A DNA stretch of 64,000 nucleotides from Crocinitomicaceae bacterium (GCA_022447665.1 JAKVAQ010000023.1:1-64000); one strand, 5' to 3'; positions 1 through 9,868 are shown, counted from the stretch's first letter. Notes: generated from the sequence alone by a model not told the origin. Made by a program: numbers and translations.

Positions 1-1
1 T

Positions 2-311
2 GTTTTTGATAAAATCAAAGCCAACGGAGACTGCAGACAGCATGTAGATTTGCATGTCAAAAGTAATTAGAACTGCCAAAGTAACTATAGCTCCTTTCAG
101 TTCAAGGATAAAAAGTGTTCCTTCGAAATTCTTAAGAAGAAATCTTCACTTGATGAATCGAGTTCTGAACAAGAATCAGATATTAACAACCTTGATTCAA
201 ACGGGAAAGACAAGAGTCAGGGCTGCGCGATGTTTAGATAAAATGGAGATCACAATTACAATAATTCGTTTAAAAGATACGTTTGATCCTAGCGAGGACA
301 GTGATTGGTAG
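2..311 (+). pseudogene. Possible decayed 3' end of an unidentified gene
   Basis: One reading frame (codons starting at base 2) has protein-like composition: a Lys/Ser/Glu/Asp-rich stretch, then an Asn-rich stretch. It is broken by TAG at 68-70 and TAA at 239-241. A one-base change near 281-284 would join it to a plausible acidic C-terminus (DPSEDSDW) ending in TAG at 309-311. This fits a gene remnant whose 5' part lies outside the window. The alternative is that a gene ends at base 70 and the rest is non-coding. No family is recognised. Three stops in about 100 codons is not far from chance for AT-rich DNA, so confidence is low. Confidence 0.25.
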
Positions 312-1119
312 AAAACTAATAATACTCTTAACCTTTATGGTAACCGGCATAATTACCTATGCCGGAACCAACTATTCTTTTGTTGAAACTAAACACATTT
401 CAGGAAAGTTTAATGCTTTCTCGGTAGATAACTTTGGACGTATCTATCTGGTAGAAGATGATATTGTAGTACAATTATCAAAAGAATACGACACCATTTT
501 TACTACTTCTCTTAAAACTTTTTTTCCCTATAGTATTGAAAGTCGAAAGTCCTTCAGGTCGTTATTGTTCGACATTGATCGAAGTACTATTCTCTTCCTA
601 GACAATACACTAACCAATATTCAGGGTGATATTGATTTAGTCCAACTCAATATTCAACAGCCTGTTTTAGCCTGTGAATCTTTCAATGGAAATACCTTTT
701 GGGTGTTAGATGCGGCAAATATGCGTTTGGTCCGACTGAATGACAAACTAGAATTTATAAATCAAACCGAAAATCTCATTCATTTATTCGATTCAGCAAA
801 CGAACCAGCGCAAATGTTAGAGTCAAATGATTTCGTATATATTTTAGTTCCAGAAAAAGGCGTGGCTGTATTTGATGTATTTGGAACCTTTATTAAACTG
901 GTAGAGGTGAATGGAAAAAGCATTGCTGGTTTCAATCGTTTTTTATTGGTCGCAAAAGAGAATGAGATAGAAGTTTTTGATTCTCAAAATCTTTTTCTCT
1001 CCTCCGGAGCTTATCCTATTCCCGAAGAATCAACTTCGTTCTATTTCACACAACAATTATCCTATTTTCTAACGGACAAAGGACTAAAAATTGGTAGGTT
1101 CATCGAAAAAGAGGAGTAA
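301..1119 (+). CDS. Secreted beta-propeller-like protein of unknown function
   Basis: About 272 residues. GTG at 301 is preferred because it gives a compact signal peptide: a basic RK start, a hydrophobic core LIILLTFMVTGIITYA and a following Gly. A TTG at 283 would add six residues, and ATG at 337 would remove the basic part. The mature protein repeats short strand-rich segments such as FGRIYLVEDD, STILFLDN and FWVLDAAN, which resemble NHL/six-bladed propeller blades. No catalytic motif or sorting domain is visible, and no Cys follows the signal to make it a lipoprotein. It lies 122 bases upstream of the PASTA gene, which has its own promoter, so joint function is only a guess. Confidence 0.6.
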   Translation: MIGRKLIILLTFMVTGIITYAGTNYSFVETKHISGKFNAFSVDNFGRIYLVEDDIVVQLSKEYDTIFTTSLKTFFPYSIESRKSFRSLLFDIDRSTILFLDNTLTNIQGDIDLVQLNIQQPVLACESFNGNTFWVLDAANMRLVRLNDKLEFINQTENLIHLFDSANEPAQMLESNDFVYILVPEKGVAVFDVFGTFIKLVEVNGKSIAGFNRFLLVAKENEIEVFDSQNLFLSSGAYPIPEESTSFYFTQQLSYFLTDKGLKIGRFIEKEE

Positions 1120-1184
1120 AACAACCAATTTCCTTAATCTTATAACGCTTAATCAATTCGTTGAAAACGATACCTATTTACTTC

Positions 1185-1213
1185 TTGCCCTTTTACCTTT
1201 ATAATTATATTTG
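1185..1213 (+). promoter_or_regulatory. Bacteroidota sigma-A promoter for the PASTA-rluD operon
   Basis: TTG at 1185-1187, an 18-base spacer and TATATTTG at 1206-1213 match the Bacteroidota -33/-7 consensus (TTG, TAnnTTTG). Transcription would start near 1220, about 20 bases before the ATG at 1242. Confidence 0.6.
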
Positions 1214-1241
1214 TGTCTGGAAAATCTGAACCCACCCACAC

Positions 1242-2033
1242 ATGAAAAAATTCTTTCGCTTCTTTATCAGTAAACAATTTCTGCTGAATGTTGCGGCCAT
1301 AGTCTTGGTTTGGGTTCTTATCATCTGGGGGGAGAGCTGGTATCTAGATAGCTTTACTAATCATGACGAGGAAATTGCTGTACCATCGTTCTACCAAATT
1401 CATCAAGATGATCTAGCAGAATTCACCAGTGGCAAGGATATAAAATACACTATTGTTGATTCTGTTTTTATGGATGAATGGCCGAAAGGAACCGTGTGCT
1501 GGCAATATCCTCAACCTACTGATTCTACTGGTATGAATGTAAAACCTGGTAGAGAAATACAACTTTCAGTAGTAAGAACTTTGCCTCAGATGATTTCCAT
1601 GCCTAAAGTCGTTGATATGTCACAACGTATGGCTGAAACCACGCTTCAATCATTGGGACTCCGAACAAAAGTCTCTTATCAACCAGCCGTTGAAGGAAAA
1701 GGTTTCGTTCTAAAACAATTGTACAACGGCCAACCAATTCCTGTGGGCCAACCAATTCCTAAAGGAACAAGAATCGAACTAGTCGTAGCAAAAGGTAAAA
1801 CAGGAGAAGTAACACCTTTACCAGACTTAAAAGGAATAACAATAAACGAAGCTAAACAACGTTTGCTTAATCTAACACTCGCGCTTCATGTTGAATGTGA
1901 AACATGTGAAACAGAGGAAGACGAGGGTAATGCAATGATAATTAACCAAAGTCCCAACGGTGGCGCAAACGTAAACGTCTCTGCTGGTACAACAGTTACA
2001 GTATGGGCAACAAAAAGTGGAGGTTCTCAATAA
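1242..2033 (+). CDS. PASTA domain-containing membrane protein
   Basis: 263 residues. A short basic N-terminus and one transmembrane helix (about 14-34) precede three extracytoplasmic PASTA-like domains (about 44-111, 117-184 and 190-258), so the protein is anchored in the inner membrane with its PASTA part in the periplasm. PASTA domains bind peptidoglycan fragments in many bacteria. There is no kinase or transpeptidase domain, as is usual for the short Bacteroidota PASTA proteins found near rluD. PASTA2 carries a short internal duplication, GQPIP-V-GQPIP. The stop overlaps the next start as TAATG, suggesting translational coupling. A role in wall sensing or synthesis is inferred from the family. 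Confidence 0.85.
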   Translation: MKKFFRFFISKQFLLNVAAIVLVWVLIIWGESWYLDSFTNHDEEIAVPSFYQIHQDDLAEFTSGKDIKYTIVDSVFMDEWPKGTVCWQYPQPTDSTGMNVKPGREIQLSVVRTLPQMISMPKVVDMSQRMAETTLQSLGLRTKVSYQPAVEGKGFVLKQLYNGQPIPVGQPIPKGTRIELVVAKGKTGEVTPLPDLKGITINEAKQRLLNLTLALHVECETCETEEDEGNAMIINQSPNGGANVNVSAGTTVTVWATKSGGSQ

Positions 2034-4282
2034 TGACTAGAGCTAGTTTAGCACTTCTCTTTACATTTTCATTTATTGGTTTAGCGCAAGAGTACACCGC
2101 TCCTCTACTCCATAATGGAAGTCTGACCAAAGTCCACGAATCTAATTCGAACCGTGCAGCAGATGGAACTTTTGACAGCACTTTCGTTTACACTTTAGGA
2201 ACCTTAAGCATCACCGACCTTTTTGACGATTTTTCATCTGATAAATTTGTTGACTACAATGTAGATTATGGCGCTACAGGAGTTACCTCTACGCTGTATT
2301 ATCATTTAATGAATGATGCCGGCACAATGGAATTAGCGCCTGGTACCGTGCTCTGCGATTCATCCAAAACTCATCGAATCGAAGTTTCAATTTTTAGTGG
2401 GGTTTCTACAACTGACACCATTTGGGATTTTGCAGAGGTAAATATCCAAAGAAATATACTAGATGAGTATCCAGTAGCTACACAATCAAGAACATTATTT
2501 GCCGAATGCTATGTTACGTATGACACATTAATAGAAGGAGCTCCTGATCCAAGTCCTGATACTGTTTACCAAAACACCTTTACTGAATTCACTCAAGATA
2601 GTGCCCGCATATTCTTTGCTACTCTGAACGATAATTCTAAAATCTGGGCAGATAATTATGCATGTAGGAATTACGGTCTAGCTTACCAACCATGGTCGCT
2701 CGGAGTGGTGACCTTAGACGCTGTTGATTCTACTGGATGGCCTTATGCAATTGGTAGTCCTAGTGCTTATGGTACCGCAGATTACTTAACTTCAAAACCA
2801 ATCAACATGGCTGGTTTATCAGATGTTTATGTAGACTTTATATACCAAGCGCAAGGAAATTGTGATGCTCCTGAGGAACTTGATTCTCTGGTGCTCCAAT
2901 ATTATTACGTTACTGAAGATAGATGGATCAACTCTGGATGGTCAACACCAGGCAACAAACCGTTCGATGTTTGGGACACTGTTCATTATCCAGTTCCCGC
3001 CTTCATGCTATTAAACGGTTTTAAATTTCGATTCTACAACAAAGCATCCTTATCAGGTTGGTTAGATCATTGGCATATTGATTACGTGCGTGTCCGTGAC
3101 AATCAACTTCCAGGCCCAATTAACTTTAATGACCTTGCGATTTCCGAACCACCTCATACATTATTGCAAGACTATGTTAGTGTACCTTGGGACCATTTCA
3201 AGAATGTAACCCCTTCTGATAAAATGATAGACGAAGTTGTTCTTAATGGATATAACTGTGACAATACCGATTCTGGGCAAATCCCGGGAGCATTTCAAGT
3301 GGACTTTATGGGCGTAACTGATGGCGGTCCTTATTCTATTGGAGTAACGAGTGCTTGGTCTGTTGGTATTACCGAATACCCTGTACCTATTGCTTCTAAT
3401 TACGCTTACGACAATACAATTACTACTGATCCTCAAGCAACATTCGATGTTAAAATGAATATTGCTACAGATGGTGCTATTGCCAGCAAGAATTCTTTCC
3501 CAGACAACGACACAACCTATTTCCAACAAGAATTTAAAAACTATTATGCTTATGATGATGGATCTGCGGAACTAGCTTATGGAGTAACCGGAAATAGATC
3601 TTTATTGGCGTATAAATTTGAAGCGTATGAAGCTGATACCCTCACTGGAATTCTAATGTCCTTTGTTCCTTCTGTTGAGGACATGAGTGGTAATATTTTC
3701 TTGCTCACAATTTGGGCAGATGCCGGAGGCGAACCTGGAGATATAATTTATCAAGATGATTTTTTCTCTCCACATTACCCTGACTATGTTGGAGAAAAAA
3801 ACGGATTTGAATACTACACATTTGCTGGTGGTGTTGGTGTGGTTGTTCCCGAAACTTTCTATGTAGGATGGGATCAAATTGAAGACGAACGACTCAACAT
3901 TGGGCTTGACATGAACATTCCTAACAACGACAAAATCTTTTACAATACTGCTGGAACTTGGCAAACATCTTCTTTTGAAGGGTCATTGTTAATTCGACCT
4001 GTCTTCTCGACAGCATTGAACTACACACTGCACAATCCTGAACAAACATTTACCTCTGAAGTAAATATCTACCCCAATCCTAGCAATGGGATTTTTACAA
4101 TCGATGGAGTAAACCAAGACTCTTATGTAACAGAAGTCTTTGACATGAGTGGTAGACTAATTCTTTCAGACGTTAATTCTCGCGAAATAGATTTAACAGA
4201 TTTCGAAAAAGGAGTTTATATCGTTCAAATAAAAACCGAAAATGGTAACCTTATCGACACAAAAAAGGTAACTAAGCTTTAA
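2033..4282 (+). CDS. T9SS type A sorting domain protein, secreted
   Basis: 749 residues from the ATG that overlaps the PASTA stop; an in-frame ATG-less extension from 2003 would lie wholly inside the PASTA gene. A signal peptide ends near FIGLAQ. The body is rich in Asp, Thr and Tyr and contains a jelly-roll-like segment in the middle (around a WLDHWHIDYVRV motif) typical of extracellular adhesion or lectin-like folds. The last ~75 residues are a T9SS type A domain: VNIYPNPSNG, then VFDMSGR, then KGVYIVQI and a terminal KKVTKL. The protein should cross the outer membrane by T9SS and be attached to the surface or released. No enzymatic motif is recognised. It overlaps rluD by one base at its end. 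Confidence 0.85.
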   Translation: MTRASLALLFTFSFIGLAQEYTAPLLHNGSLTKVHESNSNRAADGTFDSTFVYTLGTLSITDLFDDFSSDKFVDYNVDYGATGVTSTLYYHLMNDAGTMELAPGTVLCDSSKTHRIEVSIFSGVSTTDTIWDFAEVNIQRNILDEYPVATQSRTLFAECYVTYDTLIEGAPDPSPDTVYQNTFTEFTQDSARIFFATLNDNSKIWADNYACRNYGLAYQPWSLGVVTLDAVDSTGWPYAIGSPSAYGTADYLTSKPINMAGLSDVYVDFIYQAQGNCDAPEELDSLVLQYYYVTEDRWINSGWSTPGNKPFDVWDTVHYPVPAFMLLNGFKFRFYNKASLSGWLDHWHIDYVRVRDNQLPGPINFNDLAISEPPHTLLQDYVSVPWDHFKNVTPSDKMIDEVVLNGYNCDNTDSGQIPGAFQVDFMGVTDGGPYSIGVTSAWSVGITEYPVPIASNYAYDNTITTDPQATFDVKMNIATDGAIASKNSFPDNDTTYFQQEFKNYYAYDDGSAELAYGVTGNRSLLAYKFEAYEADTLTGILMSFVPSVEDMSGNIFLLTIWADAGGEPGDIIYQDDFFSPHYPDYVGEKNGFEYYTFAGGVGVVVPETFYVGWDQIEDERLNIGLDMNIPNNDKIFYNTAGTWQTSSFEGSLLIRPVFSTALNYTLHNPEQTFTSEVNIYPNPSNGIFTIDGVNQDSYVTEVFDMSGRLILSDVNSREIDLTDFEKGVYIVQIKTENGNLIDTKKVTKL

Positions 4283-5301
4283 TGAGCGAAGATAATTCTA
4301 ATCAAGACATTTACGAACACCACCAGGTTACTGTTGATCCGGGACAGGAAATAATGCGTGTAGACAAATATTTGATGGACAGAATCCCTCAAATATCAAG
4401 AACAAGAATTCAAGCAATCGCTAAATCAGGCCTATTATTGGTTAACGGAAAGGCTGTGAAAGCCAACCATAAGATCCATCCCAATGACGAAATTTCTGTG
4501 AACGTATTATTCGAAAAGAATGAATTCGAGCTCGTTCCCGAGAATATTCCCCTTGACATCATTTACGAGGATGACGATGTTGCCGTAATTAACAAGCCTG
4601 CCTCCTTAGTAGTTCATCCAGGTCATGGCAATTACAATGGAACCTTACTCAATGGGCTAATCTATCACTTTAGTAATCTACCTCAAAGGGATGATTATGC
4701 AGGCAGACCCGGCATTGTCCATAGAATTGACAAAAATACTTCTGGATTACTGGTAGTAGCCAAAAATGAACACGCGCTAACGCACCTTTCCAACCAATTT
4801 GCTGAAAGGACGTCTGAACGAAGATACCTTGCGCTGGTATGGGGAGATTTTGAAGAAGATGAAGGAACTATAACAGGGAATATTGGTCGTTCTAGGAAGA
4901 ATAGAAAGGTCTACGAAGTGTACTCAGATGAGGAAGAATACGGAAAGCACGCCATTACGCATTACAAGGTTATAGAGCGATTAAGATATGTGACTTTGGT
5001 AGAATGTAAGCTAGAAACAGGCAGAACTCACCAAATTCGTGTACATATGAAGCATATTGGTCATCCACTTTTCAACGACATTGAATACGGGGGTGATAGA
5101 ATCTTGAAAGGAACAACTTTCACAAAATATAAACAGTTCATCGACAACTGTTTAAAACTTATTCCGGGACAAGCTTTACATGCAAAAACCTTAGGGTTTA
5201 CCCACCCGAAAACTGGCGACTGGAAAGCATTTGACTCCAATTTACCAGCGGGATTTGAGCAACTATTGGAAAAGTGGCGTGTATATGGAAGTAACCATTG
5301 A
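4282..5301 (+). CDS. rluD: RluD-family large-subunit rRNA pseudouridine synthase
   Basis: 339 residues. An N-terminal S4 RNA-binding domain (about 25-85) precedes an RsuA/RluA catalytic domain. The family signature GRPGIVHRIDKNTSGLLV spans residues 141-158, with catalytic Asp150. ETGRTHQIRVH further on is the second conserved RluA-family motif. The enzyme isomerises uridines of 23S rRNA; RluD specificity (helix 69) is the usual assignment for the single S4-containing member near a PASTA gene, but RluC-like specificity cannot be excluded. The start overlaps the preceding stop as TAATG. Confidence 0.9.
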   Translation: MSEDNSNQDIYEHHQVTVDPGQEIMRVDKYLMDRIPQISRTRIQAIAKSGLLLVNGKAVKANHKIHPNDEISVNVLFEKNEFELVPENIPLDIIYEDDDVAVINKPASLVVHPGHGNYNGTLLNGLIYHFSNLPQRDDYAGRPGIVHRIDKNTSGLLVVAKNEHALTHLSNQFAERTSERRYLALVWGDFEEDEGTITGNIGRSRKNRKVYEVYSDEEEYGKHAITHYKVIERLRYVTLVECKLETGRTHQIRVHMKHIGHPLFNDIEYGGDRILKGTTFTKYKQFIDNCLKLIPGQALHAKTLGFTHPKTGDWKAFDSNLPAGFEQLLEKWRVYGSNH

Positions 5302-5357
5302 TTATAGATTGCGTAATTAATGATTAGAAAAAGTGCTAATATTTAAAAATTTAACTA

Positions 5358-5380
5358 TTTTCGTCGCTCAAAGACGAAAA
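5358..5380 (+). promoter_or_regulatory. Hairpin in the leader of the OmpA-family gene
   Basis: TTTTCGTC (5358-5365) pairs with GACGAAAA (5373-5380) around a 7-base loop, 16 bases before the ATG at 5397. No U-run follows on either strand, so it is not a standard terminator. It may stabilise the mRNA or affect initiation; function unknown. Confidence 0.4.
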
Positions 5381-5396
5381 GAAAAATAGGTAACCT

Positions 5397-7517
5397 ATGA
5401 AGTCAGTAATTCCAATTGTAGCATTATTATTTATTGGAAGCTTTGCTTACGGACAGAGTGATGGACGTGCTAACACAAGAAACTATTCGAAAGAAGCGGA
5501 AAGATTGTGGATGGCAGGTGCATACGCTGAAGCAGCTGAAGCTTACAAATTAGCCTCTGAAAAAATCAACCCAAAGAACAAAAAAGCAAAGGATAAAAAA
5601 GCTCACTTTGCTTACATGTCAGCAACATGTTACCGTCTTTTAAGAGACTTCCCGGCTGCTGAACAGCAGTATGAGAAGGCGATTCTTCTTGGATATGACG
5701 AGATTGAGCCTATGGCACATTTCTACCTAGCAGAAATGGAAATGGCGCAATGCAAGCATAAAGAAGCGAAAGAGAACTATGAAGAGTATGAAAAGCTTAA
5801 CCCTGGTGACGCTATCACTAAAATCAGAATTGAGTCTTGTGAAAAGTACGAGGAGTTTGCTGGTAACCCAACACGTCATTTAGTATCTAACGTTACAAAA
5901 TTAAATACAAATACATTTGATTACGCTCCAGTAGTTGGACCAAGAGGAACTGAGATGTATTTCTCTTCTTCTCGTCAAGGTTCTACAGGTGAAAATACTG
6001 ATCCTATTACGGGAGAAAGCTACATGGATATCTGGATCTCTAATATTGACCGTAAAGGTAACTGGGGACAGCCAACTGTAGTTGAAGGAATCAATACTGG
6101 TGATAACGAAGGAACGCTAGCGTTTGACTCAAGAGGTAAAACAATGTTCTTTACGCGTTGTCCTGTTGAAGACAAAATGAGATTAGGTTGTGATATCTAT
6201 ACCTCAGAGAAAAAAGGTAAAGGATGGGGTGAACCTGTAAAACTTAGCTTAAAGGATCACGATTCAACACACGTTGGACACCCATGTATTTCACCTGACG
6301 GTAAAACTTTAATTTTCTCTTCTAACATGGCTGGAGGCTATGGTGGAGTTGACCTTTGGGTTTCAACGTACAACAGAAGAGAGGATTCTTGGAGCTTACC
6401 GGTAAACTTAGGACCTGAGATTAACACTCCTGGTAACGATGTTTTCCCTACTTGGGGGCCGAATAATGAACTTTACTATGCTACTGACGGATTAGTTGGT
6501 ATGGGTGGTTTAGATCTATACGTGGCTGAACGTGTAGGCGAAGAGAACAAATGGGAAAACCCAACTAACTTAATGGCACCTTTAAACTCTTGTAGAGATG
6601 ATTACCATATCTTCTTTACTGAGTCTGGAAAAATTCAAAGAGGTTTCTTCTCATCTAACCGTAATGGGTCTAAAGGAGAACACTCACAAGATATTTGGGA
6701 TTTCTATTTACCACCAGTATTAATTGATGTATTGGTAATGGTACACGACCAAGAAACTGGAGAGCCTATTCCTAATATGGATGTTACTCTTGTTGGTTCG
6801 GATGGATCTAACTATACCTTAAAGACAGATGCTTCAGGTATGATTAACCTAGGCGAAAAGCCTGATGGAAACCGTTATGTTGAGCCAGGAGCAACTTGGG
6901 ATTTAACTGCCGAAGGTGTTGAAGGTATTTACTTAGATGCTCAGGATAACTTTACTACGGTAGACATCACAAGTGCTACGCGTATTATTAGAGATCTTAA
7001 AGTATTGAACATTGAGAAGCCAATTCGTCTTCCTGAAGTTCGTTACCCATTAGGGTCAGCTAAATTACTTGTTGACGAAACAATCAACTCGAAAGATTCA
7101 TTGAACTATTTATATAACTTAATGATTGAGCACCCTAACTTAGTAGTTGAACTTGGTTCACATACAGATTCACGTGGATCTGCATCATCTAACCAGAAAC
7201 TATCTCAGGCTAGAGCACAGTCTTGTATCGATTACCTAGTTACGGAGAAAGGCTTACCTGCAGATCGATTCGTACCGAAAGGATATGGAGAGAATGTACC
7301 TACTACGTACCATGAAATTGATCCTGCATCAGGCGACACAACTAGTTCAACAGTACTTAAAGAATCTTACATCAATAAGTTCAAGAGTTCTGATAAAGAT
7401 AAATTTGAAATGCTTCATCAGTTAAATCGTAGAACTGAGTGTAAAATTTTAAGTATGGATTATGTTGCTAAGGAGCCAGAAGGAGATGGAACTCCAGAAG
7501 GTGGAGACGGCAATTAG
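5397..7517 (+). CDS. PorE-like OmpA family protein (TPR, WD40/PD40, CRD, OmpA)
   Basis: 706 residues. Signal peptide 1-19 (ending SFAYG-Q); TPR-like helices about 30-140; a PD40/WD40-type propeller about 165-425 with blades such as SPDGKTLIFSS and GPNNELYYATD; a carboxypeptidase-regulatory-like domain about 437-525; and a C-terminal OmpA peptidoglycan-binding domain about 545-690 with HTDSRG and LSQARAQSCIDYL. This order matches PorE, which in Porphyromonas gingivalis tethers the T9SS to peptidoglycan. PorE there is a lipoprotein, whereas this signal has no lipobox Cys, so it may be a paralogue. The OmpA domain has an insertion of about 40 residues (YHEIDPASG onward). A terminator follows, so it is probably transcribed alone. 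Confidence 0.75.
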   Translation: MKSVIPIVALLFIGSFAYGQSDGRANTRNYSKEAERLWMAGAYAEAAEAYKLASEKINPKNKKAKDKKAHFAYMSATCYRLLRDFPAAEQQYEKAILLGYDEIEPMAHFYLAEMEMAQCKHKEAKENYEEYEKLNPGDAITKIRIESCEKYEEFAGNPTRHLVSNVTKLNTNTFDYAPVVGPRGTEMYFSSSRQGSTGENTDPITGESYMDIWISNIDRKGNWGQPTVVEGINTGDNEGTLAFDSRGKTMFFTRCPVEDKMRLGCDIYTSEKKGKGWGEPVKLSLKDHDSTHVGHPCISPDGKTLIFSSNMAGGYGGVDLWVSTYNRREDSWSLPVNLGPEINTPGNDVFPTWGPNNELYYATDGLVGMGGLDLYVAERVGEENKWENPTNLMAPLNSCRDDYHIFFTESGKIQRGFFSSNRNGSKGEHSQDIWDFYLPPVLIDVLVMVHDQETGEPIPNMDVTLVGSDGSNYTLKTDASGMINLGEKPDGNRYVEPGATWDLTAEGVEGIYLDAQDNFTTVDITSATRIIRDLKVLNIEKPIRLPEVRYPLGSAKLLVDETINSKDSLNYLYNLMIEHPNLVVELGSHTDSRGSASSNQKLSQARAQSCIDYLVTEKGLPADRFVPKGYGENVPTTYHEIDPASGDTTSSTVLKESYINKFKSSDKDKFEMLHQLNRRTECKILSMDYVAKEPEGDGTPEGGDGN

Positions 7518-7541
7518 ATAAACATATTATAAAACATTAAG

Positions 7542-7575
7542 GCACGTTCCATTTAAAATGGATCGTGCTTTTTTT
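7542..7575 (+). terminator. Rho-independent terminator after the OmpA-family gene
   Basis: GCACG-t-TCCATTT pairs with AAATGGA-t-CGTGC (one T-T mismatch, tight AT loop) and is followed directly by seven T residues. Confidence 0.85.
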
Positions 7576-7597
7576 ATTTACATAACCTTAACCAAAA

Positions 7598-8764
7598 ATG
7601 ACGGACATTCGTTATAACGCGCGTGGTGTATCTGCCTCTAAAGAAGACGTTCACAACGCAATCAAGAAAATTGATAAAGGACTTTATCCTAAAGCATTTT
7701 GTAAAATCATTCCTGACCAATTAACAGGAAGTGAAGATCACTGTATTGTTATGCACGCCGATGGTGCTGGAACAAAAAGTAGCTTGGCCTATTTGTATTG
7801 GAAAGAAACTGGCGACCTATCGGTCTGGAAAGGAATAGCGCAAGATGCACTCATCATGAACATTGATGATTTATTATGTGTTGGCGCAACAGAAAACATA
7901 CTGCTTTCATCTACCATTGGAAGAAACAAGAACTTAATTCCTGGTGAAGTTCTCGCCGCTATTATTAATGGAACTGAAGAGTTATTAGAGAATCTTCGCA
8001 AACATGGTGTAAGTATTTTCTCTACAGGAGGAGAAACAGCTGATGTAGGTGATCTTGTGAGAACCATTATTGTTGATTCCACAGTAACGGCGAGAATGAG
8101 AAGAGATGAAGTTATTGATAACGCTAATATTCAGCCTGGAGATGTAATCGTTGGGCTAGCATCATATGGCCAAGCGACTTATGAAGATGAGTACAATGGC
8201 GGAATGGGATCAAATGGTTTAACCTCTGCTCGTCACGATGTATTTGGTAAATACATTGCAGAAAAATACAAAGAAAGCTATGATCCTGCTATCCCAGAAG
8301 ACCTAATATATAGCGGGTCAAAGAACCTAACAGACGCTGTTGAAGGTTCTCCAATTGATGCTGGAAAATTAGTTCTCTCTCCTACCCGAACATACGCGCC
8401 AATCATTCAAAAAATATTGAATAGCCATCGTGAAAATATTCATGGTATGGTGCATTGTAGTGGTGGAGCTCAAACTAAAATCCTTCATTTTGTGGACAAT
8501 GTTCATGTAATCAAAGACAACATGTTCCCACTACCTCCTCTTTTCAAAATGATTCATGAAGAATCAGGAACAGCTTGGGAAGAAATGTATAAAGTATTCA
8601 ATATGGGACATCGAATGGAAATCTATCTCCCAGCTGAACATGCAGAAGAAATTATTGAGATTTCTAAAAGCTTTAATGTTGATGCTCAAATAATCGGAAG
8701 AGTTGTAGCATCAGAAGAGAAAAAACTAACTATCAATTCAGAGTTTGGCACCTTTGAATATTAA
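7598..8764 (+). CDS. purM: Phosphoribosylformylglycinamidine cyclo-ligase (PurM)
   Basis: 388 residues, the length of the Bacteroidota PurM form. It makes aminoimidazole ribonucleotide from FGAM with ATP in purine synthesis. The AIR-synthase fold is shown by HADGAGTKSSLAY, the metal/ATP segment MNIDDLLCVGA, the GGETADVGDL motif and the C-terminal domain around MVHCSGGAQTK. This form differs from the ~345-residue E. coli PurM, so a sequence search would show it only as distantly similar. It is first gene of a tightly spaced run with prfA, pyrF and an RDD gene, and follows a terminator. I saw no convincing promoter in the short gap. Confidence 0.88.
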   Translation: MTDIRYNARGVSASKEDVHNAIKKIDKGLYPKAFCKIIPDQLTGSEDHCIVMHADGAGTKSSLAYLYWKETGDLSVWKGIAQDALIMNIDDLLCVGATENILLSSTIGRNKNLIPGEVLAAIINGTEELLENLRKHGVSIFSTGGETADVGDLVRTIIVDSTVTARMRRDEVIDNANIQPGDVIVGLASYGQATYEDEYNGGMGSNGLTSARHDVFGKYIAEKYKESYDPAIPEDLIYSGSKNLTDAVEGSPIDAGKLVLSPTRTYAPIIQKILNSHRENIHGMVHCSGGAQTKILHFVDNVHVIKDNMFPLPPLFKMIHEESGTAWEEMYKVFNMGHRMEIYLPAEHAEEIIEISKSFNVDAQIIGRVVASEEKKLTINSEFGTFEY

Positions 8765-8784
8765 ACCTATTTAAAGATTGACTA

Positions 8785-9861
8785 ATGAGTGATTTACTAC
8801 AAAAACTCGAAGCAATTAAAATCCGTTTTGACGAGGTAAGTCAAAAGATTGTTGACCCAGAAATCATTGCGGATATGGACCGCTATGTAAAGCTCAACAA
8901 AGAGTACAAAGACCTTGAAGAGATTGTTAAGGTGTATAAGGATTATAAAAATGTCATCGAAAACATTGAATCTTCAAAAGAAGTTCTCGAAACAGACGAT
9001 GATCCAGACATGAAGGAGATGGCTAAAATGGAATTAGATGAACTAGTTCCTCGAAAAGCCGAGCTAGATGAAGAGATTAAGTTTCTTTTGATTCCTAAGG
9101 ACCCTGAAGATGATAAAAACGTCATTATAGAATTGAGAGCTGGTACTGGTGGTGATGAAGCTTGTATTTTCGTGGAAGATATTTACAGAATGTATACCAT
9201 GTTCTTCAAAAATATTGGATTCAAAGCAGAAGTTATTAACTCTAATGAAGGAGGTACATCGGGCTATAAAGAAATTTCCATGGAGGTTTCTGGAGAGAGT
9301 GTATATGGAGTAATGAAATTCGAATCTGGCGTACACCGTGTACAACGCGTACCTGAAACTGAATCACAAGGGCGTGTTCATACCTCAGCAATAACTGTTG
9401 CTGTAATGCCAGAGGCTGAGGATGTTGATTTTGAACTTGACTTGAAAGATGTAAAGAAAGATACCTTTAGAGCATCTGGAGCTGGTGGACAGCACGTAAA
9501 CAAAACTGAATCGGCAATTCGATTAACACATTTACCTACGAATACAGTAGTAGAATGTCAGGATGGTCGTTCTCAGCATAAAAACTACGAGAAGGCATTA
9601 CAAGTATTAAGAACACGCTTATATCAAGCTGAACTAGAGAAAGTGAATGCCGAACGCGCCGCTCAACGTAAATCATTGGTATCTACTGGTGACCGTTCTG
9701 CAAAAATTAGAACGTACAATTATCCTCAAGGACGTATTACTGACCATCGAATCAATAAAACAATGTACAATCTATCAAACTTCATGAATGGCGATATTCA
9801 AGAAATGATAGATTCATTGAAGATGGCAGAAAACGCTGAAAAACTTAAAGAAGGAGCATAG
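8785..9861 (+). CDS. prfA: Peptide chain release factor 1
   Basis: 358 residues, normal for RF1. The catalytic GGQ is at 234-236 within [15 protein letters not shown]. The stop-codon recognition motif PxT is present as PET (190-192) in [10 protein letters not shown], which marks it as RF1 (UAA/UAG) rather than RF2 (SPF). It releases finished peptides at the ribosome. The gap to purM is 20 bases and to pyrF 7 bases, consistent with one operon. Confidence 0.95.
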   Translation: MSDLLQKLEAIKIRFDEVSQKIVDPEIIADMDRYVKLNKEYKDLEEIVKVYKDYKNVIENIESSKEVLETDDDPDMKEMAKMELDELVPRKAELDEEIKFLLIPKDPEDDKNVIIELRAGTGGDEACIFVEDIYRMYTMFFKNIGFKAEVINSNEGGTSGYKEISMEVSGESVYGVMKFESGVHRVQRVPETESQGRVHTSAITVAVMPEAEDVDFELDLKDVKKDTFRASGAGGQHVNKTESAIRLTHLPTNTVVECQDGRSQHKNYEKALQVLRTRLYQAELEKVNAERAAQRKSLVSTGDRSAKIRTYNYPQGRITDHRINKTMYNLSNFMNGDIQEMIDSLKMAENAEKLKEGA

Positions 9862-9868
9862 AAACGTC

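Noticed and set aside
2003-2032. Ten-residue upstream extension of the T9SS gene
   Set aside because: It lies inside the PASTA gene; the ATG in TAATG gives a clean signal peptide.
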